DNA of 6,456 bases from Oscillospiraceae bacterium (GTDB lineage Bacteria; Bacillota; Clostridia; UBA1381), in contig JAJBTG010000091.1 in assembly GCA_020860985.1 (NCBI GenBank), positions 1-6,456 of the forward strand, written 5' to 3'. The position numbers and the translations under genes are program-made. Positions 1-5,920 of the stretch are shown here, in pieces; position 1 is the first letter of the stretch, and every line of letters starts with the position of its first letter. The notes under the pieces were generated by a model. It searched no databases. It was not told the origin of the DNA and saw only the letters and a program-made list of their open reading frames with translations.

Positions 1-2898
1 GAGCTTTACACCGCTTCTTTCTTCCCCGCCGACTGGTCGACCGGCGACCTTGACGGCGACGGCGAATATGAAATAGTCGTAAAATGGACATCATCCGAAA
101 AGGACGTAGGCTCACCCGGAGATATAGCATATTCGGGAACGGTTCGCCTCGCGGCTTACAAATTGGACGGCACAAAGCTATGGACAAACGACATAAATCT
201 CGGCAAAAATGTATACTCCAGCGCGCATACCGCGCAATTCCTTGTATACGACTTTGACCTTGACGGCAAAGCCGAAGTAATGGTTCAGACCTCTCTCGGC
301 TCAACCGACAGCAAGGGCAGCTATGTTACCGGCTGCTCGTCCGACAGCGACATCGCGGCATTTACCGACGAGGAAAACGCGGAGGCTGATTACAGAGGCG
401 ACGGACGCATAATAACCGGTGAGGAGTTTTTAACGGTATTTAACGGTGAAACGGGCGTTGCGGTGGATACAATCGACCTCCCGACCTCGCGCGGCAGTGC
501 AAGCGGCGTGGACTACGGCGACGACTTCGGCAACCGCTCGAACCGCTTTATAGCGGACGTTGCGTATCTTGATGGAGAAAGACCTTATGCGGTATATCTG
601 CGCGGCTACTACTTCGGCAGAAACGGCAAACAGCGCACAAGCATTGCAGGTATAAGCTTTGACGGTGAAACGCTTTCCCCCGATTACCGCTTTGATACAA
701 AGAGCGGTCAACCCGGCTATTACAGCGGCGCGTATCAATATGTGGGTCAGGGCAACCACAACTGTACCGTCGCGGACGTTGACAATGACGGCAAGGACGA
801 GTTTATCACAGGCGCACTCTGTATGGAGGTAACCGACGACAACGAATTTAAGGCTAAATGGTGTACATATCTTCAACATGGTGACGCGCTTCATATAGGC
901 GACTACGACCCGACGCACGAGGGCTTTGAGTTCTTCACCGTTCACGAGGACGGCGACGGAACGAACACTCTGGGCGATACCGAGGTTACATTGGATTACG
1001 GATGCTCCGTAATCGATGCGGCAACCGGTGAGATTATTCACCATATTTCCGCGACCAGCGACACCGGCAGAGGAACAATGGTAAATACCGGTCAGGGCGG
1101 ATATTATCAGATAACCGCCGCGTCGGGAATCAACACATATATTGCCGAGGGTGGCGATGTATTTACAAAAGCAAGCGTCACCGGCGGCACCAACTTCCGC
1201 GTATTCTGGGACGGTGATTTATATGACGAGCTTTTGGACGGCACCACGGTGACCTCTTGGAGCGGCAGCTCGTTTGATACCATATTCAACGCCGGCAATT
1301 ACGGCTGCGTTAAAATCAACGGAACAAAATCAAATCCCGCGTTGCAGGCTGACCTGTTCGGCGACTGGCGCGAGGAGCTTGTATATCCGACAACGGACGG
1401 CACGGCTTTAAGAGTATTCACAACCACGACCGAAACGGACTACAAGATTAAAACCCTTATGCAGGATCCCGTATACCGCTCGGGCGTAGCGGCGGAGCAG
1501 ACGGCGTACAATCAGCCGCCGCACGTAGGATTCTATCTGTCCGAGGACGTGTTCTACGGCACTCTTACAGGAATAACAGTAACTCCGTCAACGACCACAT
1601 ACTATGTCGGAGATGAATTCAGCACGGACAGTCTTACGGTGACCGCGAATTACAGCGACGCAGACGACAGAGCTGTCACGGATTACAGCATTTCCGGCTA
1701 TGACCCGCTAATATCGGGCGAGCAGACAATAACAGTTAAGTATCTCGGACAATCGGCGACCTACACCGTAAATGTAATCGGCGAAAGCGGTATTGATGTA
1801 AATCTCCTTCAAGACGAGTATTCCGTAGGTGAAGAAATTGACAAATCGGATTTTGAGGTCAATCTTGTATATGCGGACGGCGCGGAAAAAGCTGTTACCG
1901 GTTTCACGGTTTCCGACTACGACAGTATGAAAACCGGCACGCAGACCGTAACCGTTACGTACACCGGAGCGCAGGGCACATATACCAAAACAGCAACGGT
2001 AACCGTTAAGTCGGGTATCACAATCGAGGACGGAGTTGTTACCGGTTACAGCGGCGACGATGAGGAAATTATAATTCCGCTCTATGACGGCGACACGGAG
2101 GTAGCGTCAATCGCGGCAGGCGCGTTTGCAAACGCTACGGCGAGCAAAATATACATTTACAGCGAAACCATCGAGTTTGCGGACAGTGACGCTATATTCC
2201 CCGACGGTATTACAATCGTATGCTATGAAGGCTCGACCGCTCAGGCATATGCCGAGCTGCACGATATTACGTATGAAATTATAGAAACGGGCGACGAGGT
2301 AACCTTTGAGGAAGATTTCTACGCGGAATATGCCGGCGGCAATCTGCTTATGCAAAGCACATCTGCGGCAGGCACTCTCGCAGACGAATTTGTGACCTAT
2401 AACACTATTCAAGCGGATAACGGTCCTTGGTACAGTGACAATACCTTTGGCTTTGCGATAAACACCGACGGCGATAACAATTACCTGTATGTAAACGCGG
2501 GTATTTATGACGAAAGAAATACCTATAACCAAATCTATATGACGCTCAACAATCCGGTATCAACGGATGAAAAGCAAACGGTTTCGTTTGACATATGCTT
2601 CCCGACAAGCGCAAACACACCGTATGTCGAGCTGCAAAACGACGCGGGAACGGTCATAGACACGCTTTCGACATCCGCTCTAAGCCTTTCGAGCGACACA
2701 TGGTACACATACGAGCTTGTATATGACGGCGAGGGCTATACGAGAAACATCTACGACGCCGACGGTACTAGCGTAAGCAGTACGGCGCTTAGCGTCAGCG
2801 CAGGCGCGACAGTGCTTTCGACGATAGCGTTCAAACAGGACTATGTAAGCAGCTCACAAACCGCTGTGGTATACATTGACAATATATTGATAAAATAA
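1..2898 (+). CDS. Rhamnogalacturonan lyase, PL11 family (YesW/YesX-like), multidomain, 5'-truncated by window edge
   Basis: Secreted or surface enzyme expected to cleave the rhamnose-galacturonate backbone of pectin rhamnogalacturonan I by beta-elimination. The frame is open from base 1, so the start, signal peptide and first part of the catalytic domain lie outside; 965 residues are visible. Residues 1 to about 517 match the PL11 beta-propeller: calcium-binding Asp-rich loops (DLDGDGEYE 16-24, DFDLDGKAE 84-92, DVDNDGKDE 259-267), QGNHN at 250, HGDALH at 293, NGTK at 440-443, LQADLFGDWREE near 448 and AYNQPPH at 502. From memory, the NGTK and the AYNQPPH tyrosine correspond to substrate-site residues of Bacillus YesW. 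Two group-3 bacterial Ig-like domains follow (about 522-592 and 597-670), then a BspA/LRR-like stretch (671-760) and a beta-sandwich, perhaps carbohydrate-binding (767-965, ending YIDNILIK). No LPXTG, dockerin or SLH motif occurs at the C-terminus. Endo- versus exo-action cannot be decided. The family call is firm; the roles of the accessory domains are inferred. Confidence 0.93.
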   Translation, partial: ELYTASFFPADWSTGDLDGDGEYEIVVKWTSSEKDVGSPGDIAYSGTVRLAAYKLDGTKLWTNDINLGKNVYSSAHTAQFLVYDFDLDGKAEVMVQTSLGSTDSKGSYVTGCSSDSDIAAFTDEENAEADYRGDGRIITGEEFLTVFNGETGVAVDTIDLPTSRGSASGVDYGDDFGNRSNRFIADVAYLDGERPYAVYLRGYYFGRNGKQRTSIAGISFDGETLSPDYRFDTKSGQPGYYSGAYQYVGQGNHNCTVADVDNDGKDEFITGALCMEVTDDNEFKAKWCTYLQHGDALHIGDYDPTHEGFEFFTVHEDGDGTNTLGDTEVTLDYGCSVIDAATGEIIHHISATSDTGRGTMVNTGQGGYYQITAASGINTYIAEGGDVFTKASVTGGTNFRVFWDGDLYDELLDGTTVTSWSGSSFDTIFNAGNYGCVKINGTKSNPALQADLFGDWREELVYPTTDGTALRVFTTTTETDYKIKTLMQDPVYRSGVAAEQTAYNQPPHVGFYLSEDVFYGTLTGITVTPSTTTYYVGDEFSTDSLTVTANYSDADDRAVTDYSISGYDPLISGEQTITVKYLGQSATYTVNVIGESGIDVNLLQDEYSVGEEIDKSDFEVNLVYADGAEKAVTGFTVSDYDSMKTGTQTVTVTYTGAQGTYTKTATVTVKSGITIEDGVVTGYSGDDEEIIIPLYDGDTEVASIAAGAFANATASKIYIYSETIEFADSDAIFPDGITIVCYEGSTAQAYAELHDITYEIIETGDEVTFEEDFYAEYAGGNLLMQSTSAAGTLADEFVTYNTIQADNGPWYSDNTFGFAINTDGDNNYLYVNAGIYDERNTYNQIYMTLNNPVSTDEKQTVSFDICFPTSANTPYVELQNDAGTVIDTLSTSALSLSSDTWYTYELVYDGEGYTRNIYDADGTSVSSTALSVSAGATVLSTIAFKQDYVSSSQTAVVYIDNILIK

Positions 2899-3024
2899 GC
2901 AGGTTAGCTTATTTCATCAAAACAGCATGACGGCTTTAAGCCTTTGCGTACAACAAATTTTACGTATGAGTTCTTAAAGCTGCCGGTTGTAAAGTATCGG
3001 ATTTAAATTTTAGCTTATAAATTT

Positions 3025-3064
3025 AAAAGCCTCAATTTGTGTTACTGCACAAATTGAGGCTTTT
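3025..3064. terminator. Bidirectional intrinsic terminator between convergent genes
   Basis: A perfect 13-bp stem (3029-3041 with 3048-3060, loop TTACTG) is flanked by AAAA on the left and TTTT on the right, giving 17 bp in all. Read on plus it ends in five T's and would stop the lyase transcript 127 bp after its stop codon. Read on minus it ends in TTTT and begins 4 bp after the ATPase stop codon. The plus-direction T-run is stronger than the minus one (TTTTAAATTT). Confidence 0.9.
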
Positions 3065-3068
3065 TCAA

Positions 3069-5150
3069 CTACTTTTTCAAAATTCTCATTGCGTTAATCA
3101 CCGCAATCAGCATAACTCCGACATCGCCGAAAACAACTTCCCACATTCCCGCTATGCCAAAGGCTCCGAGTATTAGAAATACCGCCTTAACGCTGAGCGC
3201 AAAAATTATATTTTGCATAACAATCCGCTTTGTTGCATTCGCGGTCTTTACCGCGTCAACCAAGCCCATCGGAGCGTCGTTCATGAGAACAACATCCGCC
3301 GCTTCGATTGCCGCGTCGGAACCGAGTCCGCCCATCGCTATTCCCACATCCGCGCGCGCAAGCACCGGAGCATCGTTTATTCCATCGCCGACAAACGCGA
3401 TTTTTCCGTTCTTCTCGGCATCGAGTTTTTCGAGATTCTCAACCTTTTGATTGGGCTGCAAGTCAGCATAGTAGTCGTCTATTCCCATTTCCTCCGAAAC
3501 TGCCCTCGCAATTCGCTTATCATCACCCGTCAGCATAACGGTTTTGCGTATGCCAAGCTTTTTCAGTTCTGAAATCGCCTTGCGGCTGTACTGCTTTATC
3601 TCATCGGATATAAGAATACATCCCGCGCATTTTCCGTCAACCGCGACATATACCTTTGTGCCGATTTTATCAACAGACTTAAATTCAATATCGCCGATTG
3701 CTTTCTCGTTTCCTACGACTATTTCGTTGACGCCGTCGTTCACTCTTATTCCCTGTCCTGAAATTTCGGTGTAATCGCTGAGCGCCGAGCTGTCAATGTC
3801 TTTGCCGTAAGCGTCGATAATCGAGCGCGCTATGGGGTGATTTGAAAAGCTTTCCGCTTTCGCGGCATATTCGAGAATTTCATCATTTGAAAATCCGTCC
3901 GACGCGATGATTTCCGTAACCTTGAACACGCCCTTTGTAAGTGTTCCGGTTTTATCGAAAACTATCGTATCAAGCTTGTTAAGCGCTTCAAGATAGTTTC
4001 CGCCCTTAACAAGCACGCCCTTCCTCGATGCCGAGCCTATACCGCCGAAAAATGTAAGCGGCACGGATATAACCAACGCGCACGGGCAGGATATTACAAG
4101 GAATACACAGCCGCGTCTTATCCATTCCGCCCAACCTCCTGCAAAGATTGGCGGAATAACCGCGAGCAGCAATGCCATTATTACCACGATAGGCGTATAG
4201 AAGCGGGAAAAGGTTGTGATGAAATTCTCTGTAGGAGCCTTTTTTGAAGCGGCATTTTCAACCAAGTCAATAATTTTTGAAACCGTGGATTCACCATAGG
4301 ACTTCGTTACCTCAATCGTTAAAACTCCGTTTTGATTTATACAGCCGGAAACAGCATTATCACCCTCTCCTACCGCTCTCGGCACGGATTCACCCGTCAG
4401 CGCCCTTGTATCAAGCATGGATTTTCCCTCGATTATTCTGCCGTCAAGCGGGATTTTTTCGCCCGGCTTTACGAGAATTGTTTCTCCCACAGCCACATTT
4501 TCCGGTGATACCGTTTCCGTTTTTGAACCTCGTTTAACCGTAGCCGAATCGGGACATATATCCATTAAATATGAGATGTATTTACGCGAACGATAAACCG
4601 CAAGGTCCTGGAAAAATTCCCCGATGTCATAGAACAGCATAACCGCGACCGCTTCCGAATAGCTCCCTATCGCGAACGCGCCGACCGTAGAAACCACCAT
4701 AAGAAAATTTTCGTCAAAAACGCGTCCCTTTGTTATGTTGCTCACCGCTTTTAAAATTACCTCTCCTCCAAGTATCAAATAGGATATAATCAAAATCCCG
4801 AGATTTACTTGTATCGGAAAATTTCCGAAATGTGATGTCAGCAATCCTATTACATATATCGCCGCACCGATTGACAGCTTTATAATTTCTTTTTTGTTTG
4901 AGTCCTCTTCCTCGATTTTTTCCTTGCCGGCGGTTTTTTCAAAAACATCCACGTCGGGTTCATAGCCATGAACTATTTTTTCTATATCCTTGAATAAGTC
5001 GCCATTATAGCTTGCCGCTTCAACCGTCAACGTTTGGTTCATAAGATTGACGCTTGACATATTTATACCGTTCATTGCCCCTACCGCCGCTTCGATTTTC
5101 GCCGAACAATGCGGGCAATCCAAGCCTTTCAGTACAAATATTTTTTTCAT
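3069..5150 (-). CDS. cadA: P1B-2-type Zn(II)/Cd(II)/Pb(II)-exporting ATPase
   Basis: A 693-residue integral membrane pump that uses ATP to expel divalent soft metals. In order: an N-terminal heavy-metal-associated domain with CPHC at 12-15; a charged Lys/Glu linker (70-88); about eight membrane segments (roughly 89-106, 114-135, 148-163, 165-184, 318-338, 346-367, 645-663, 665-687); actuator TGES 252-255; the ion-path CPC 355-357; phosphorylation site DKTGT with Asp399; the P1B His-Pro pair 438-439; SGQG 464-467; TGDD 541-544; and GDGIND 588-593. Lys655 in the seventh and Asp676 in the eighth segment correspond to the Lys/Asp pair typical of ZntA/CadA and argue for divalent metals rather than copper. 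The length is normal for CadA and all catalytic motifs are intact. The start has AGGAGG (5159-5164) 8 bases upstream. It lies 85 bp downstream of the repressor gene in the same direction, so it is probably co-transcribed and metal-induced. Which of Zn, Cd or Pb it serves in the cell cannot be read from sequence. Confidence 0.96.
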   Translation of the reverse strand: MKKIFVLKGLDCPHCSAKIEAAVGAMNGINMSSVNLMNQTLTVEAASYNGDLFKDIEKIVHGYEPDVDVFEKTAGKEKIEEEDSNKKEIIKLSIGAAIYVIGLLTSHFGNFPIQVNLGILIISYLILGGEVILKAVSNITKGRVFDENFLMVVSTVGAFAIGSYSEAVAVMLFYDIGEFFQDLAVYRSRKYISYLMDICPDSATVKRGSKTETVSPENVAVGETILVKPGEKIPLDGRIIEGKSMLDTRALTGESVPRAVGEGDNAVSGCINQNGVLTIEVTKSYGESTVSKIIDLVENAASKKAPTENFITTFSRFYTPIVVIMALLLAVIPPIFAGGWAEWIRRGCVFLVISCPCALVISVPLTFFGGIGSASRKGVLVKGGNYLEALNKLDTIVFDKTGTLTKGVFKVTEIIASDGFSNDEILEYAAKAESFSNHPIARSIIDAYGKDIDSSALSDYTEISGQGIRVNDGVNEIVVGNEKAIGDIEFKSVDKIGTKVYVAVDGKCAGCILISDEIKQYSRKAISELKKLGIRKTVMLTGDDKRIARAVSEEMGIDDYYADLQPNQKVENLEKLDAEKNGKIAFVGDGINDAPVLARADVGIAMGGLGSDAAIEAADVVLMNDAPMGLVDAVKTANATKRIVMQNIIFALSVKAVFLILGAFGIAGMWEVVFGDVGVMLIAVINAMRILKK

Positions 5151-5168
5151 TTATATTCCCTCCTCGTT

Positions 5169-5182
5169 TGAATTATTGTTCA
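5169..5182. promoter_or_regulatory. Predicted ArsR/SmtB-type operator between repressor and ATPase genes
   Basis: TGAATTATTGTTCA (plus) is a TGAA-N6-TTCA inverted repeat, the arrangement bound by SmtB, CzrA and relatives. On minus it reads ATGAACAATAATTCA, preceded by AACAC, which from memory closely resembles the cyanobacterial smt operator. It sits 4 bases upstream of the ATPase ribosome binding site. I see only a poor promoter here (TTTACC, 18 bp, AACAAT), so it may control a weak internal promoter, act as a roadblock, or aid repressor loading. Confidence 0.68.
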
Positions 5183-5235
5183 TGTGTTCAACTGTTTGGG
5201 TAAAAAAATACAGATACTCCCCCCTATACACGCCG

Positions 5236-5589
5236 CTATTCCCTTAAATGCTCAAAACCCAAGTCAATAATTTCCTTTACATGGTCATCGGCAAGCGAGT
5301 AATACACGTTTTGCCCCTCCCTGCGGAATTTTACAAGGTTTGAAATGCGCAGCTCTTTGAGCTGGTGCGAAACCGCCGACTTCGTCAATCCGAGAAGTGA
5401 GGCAATCTCGCAGACACACATCTCGCTCTGTTCAAGCGCGTGCAAAATCTGCACCCTGGTTCCGTCACCAAACAGCTTAAAAAGCGCGGCAAGCTCTATG
5501 TATTCCTCCCTCGCGGACATTTTTCCGCGAACCTCGTTTACTACCTCTTCATGTATGACGTCGCAATCACATACCGGCTGTTTCTCCAT
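5236..5589 (-). CDS. cadC: ArsR/SmtB-family metal-sensing repressor (CadC-like)
   Basis: A 117-residue winged-helix repressor expected to bind its operators as a dimer without metal and to let go on binding Zn, Cd or Pb. The domain runs from about 29 to 117: FGDGTRVQIL (40-49), the ELCVCD-like box EMCVCE (56-61), recognition helix around KSAVSHQLKEL (70-80), and wing FRREGQNVYYSL (88-99). Both family metal sites appear complete. The alpha-3N site has Cys7 and Cys9 plus Cys58 and Cys60, as in staphylococcal CadC. The alpha-5 site has Asp101, His103, His114 and Glu117, at the same spacing as SmtB Asp104, His106, His117 and Glu120. The ATG at 5589 is chosen because AGGAGG lies 7 bases upstream; a GTG at 5622 would add 11 residues but overlaps the predicted transcription start and operator. 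It is first gene of the operon with the efflux ATPase. The metal identity is inferred; the family is certain. Confidence 0.95.
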   Translation of the reverse strand: MEKQPVCDCDVIHEEVVNEVRGKMSAREEYIELAALFKLFGDGTRVQILHALEQSEMCVCEIASLLGLTKSAVSHQLKELRISNLVKFRREGQNVYYSLADDHVKEIIDLGFEHLRE

Positions 5590-5596
5590 CTGTAAT

Positions 5597-5602
5597 CCTC
5601 CT
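5597..5602 (-). promoter_or_regulatory. Ribosome binding site that fixes the repressor start
   Basis: AGGAGG on minus, within AAAAGGAGG, ends 7 bases before the ATG at 5589. No comparable site precedes the alternative GTG at 5622, so the 117-residue form is favoured. Confidence 0.88.
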
Positions 5603-5608
5603 TTTAAC

Positions 5609-5628
5609 AGTTGAACAATCACTCAACT
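5609..5628. promoter_or_regulatory. Predicted autoregulatory ArsR-type operator
   Basis: AGTTGA and TCAACT arms are 8 bases apart around centre 5618.5. The 14-bp core TGAACAATCACTCA (5612-5625) shares 11 of 14 positions with the core of the second operator (TGAACAATAATTCA, minus strand at 5182-5169). It begins two bases downstream of the -10 box and covers the predicted transcription start, the right place for a repressor to block transcription. One half-site is imperfect (CTCA instead of TTCA). Confidence 0.7.
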
Positions 5629-5630
5629 AT

Positions 5631-5659
5631 ATTGTACCATATGATATTCGGCTTGTCAA
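5631..5659 (-). promoter_or_regulatory. Sigma-A promoter of the repressor-ATPase operon
   Basis: On minus, -35 TTGACA (5659-5654, perfect) and -10 TACAAT (5636-5631, 5 of 6) are separated by exactly 17 bp. Transcription should start near 5624, inside the operator, giving a leader of about 35 bases before the repressor ATG. Confidence 0.87.
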
Positions 5660-5735
5660 TAGTTACTTTGAAATTTAATCAAATTTTTCGCGTGTTTTTC
5701 CACGCCTTTACCTGCATTGACAAATCGTCCGCTGT

Positions 5736-5785
5736 AAAAAAATCAGAGATTTTTGATTATCCTCAAATCGAAAATCTCTGATTTT
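5736..5785. terminator. Long terminator-like hairpin upstream of the metal operon
   Basis: A 20-bp stem (5739-5758 with 5766-5785, one T-G wobble, loop ATCCTCA) is preceded on plus by a run of A's, so a minus-strand transcript would end in seven U's. It probably stops read-through from the SLH gene into the metal operon promoter. On plus it is followed by TTTTATTTT and could work in both directions. The inner stem is AT-rich. The bases between it and the promoter (5660-5735) hold nothing I can identify. Confidence 0.72.
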
Positions 5786-5800
5786 ATTTTCCCTTTTGTC

Positions 5801-5910
5801 CGTTCAATAAGGGGCTTTGCCCCGTCATTCAACGTTTCAGCGGCAGATTGTACCGCCACTGAAAAAAGTAAGTGGAACCCGTCCTATAGAGGTGGGGGCA
5901 TCTTACTTTT
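5801..5910. other. Block of three consecutive hairpins, possible structured RNA or mobile-element remnant
   Basis: No convincing gene is present, but three adjoining inverted repeats fill the stretch. The first pairs 5801-5808 with 5827-5834 (one mismatch) around a GGGGC-TTT-GCCCC stem (5811-5823). The second pairs TTTCAG (5835-5840) with CTGAAA (5859-5864), extended inward by GGC/GCC after one mismatch. The third pairs AAAAGTAAG (5864-5872) with CTTACTTTT (5902-5910) and encloses CCC/GGG and CCTATAGAGG pairings. The third could end the SLH transcript, since the minus strand has CTTACTTTTTT just after the stem. The density and complexity go beyond a simple terminator; an IS200/IS605-type end, a PATE/MITE-like repeat, or an RNA motif associated with such elements are possibilities. 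I do not recognise it definitely, and the strand is uncertain. Confidence 0.5.
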
Positions 5911-5920
5911 AGTTATAAAT

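Noticed and set aside
163..165. TTG as a start codon for the lyase
   Set aside because: The frame is open to base 1 and the residues before it (GDLDGDGEYE and onward) belong to the conserved PL11 domain, so the true start lies upstream of the window.
430..1298. Minus-strand open frames inside the lyase gene
   Set aside because: They oppose a well-conserved coding region, have no family resemblance or good ribosome binding site, and are antisense shadows; the same holds for 2107-2532.
2931..2985. GCTTTAAG / CTTAAAGC inverted repeat after the lyase gene
   Set aside because: The 8-bp arms are 32 bases apart, with only a short bulged extension and no T-run; probably chance or a minor fold.
3154..4537. 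Several plus-strand open frames opposite the ATPase gene
   Set aside because: The minus frame encodes a complete P1B ATPase with all motifs; the opposing frames are low-complexity Ser/Pro/Arg-rich shadows. The frames at 5047-5247 and 5345-5614 are likewise shadows.
5590..5622. GTG at 5622 as the repressor start
   Set aside because: It would place the start codon at the predicted transcription start inside the operator, while ATG at 5589 has an ideal AGGAGG.
5690..5705. GCGTG / CACGC mini-hairpin upstream of the promoter
   Set aside because: Only 5 bp, no proper T-run in either direction.
5717..5722. Plus-strand TTGACA as a promoter -35 box
   Set aside because: No -10-like hexamer lies 16-18 bp downstream, only an A-run and the hairpin stem.
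5660..5920. Self-cleaving ribozyme or CRISPR repeat in the intergenic region
   Set aside because: No hammerhead core (CTGANGA with GAAA) or other ribozyme core is seen, and no regularly spaced direct repeats occur.
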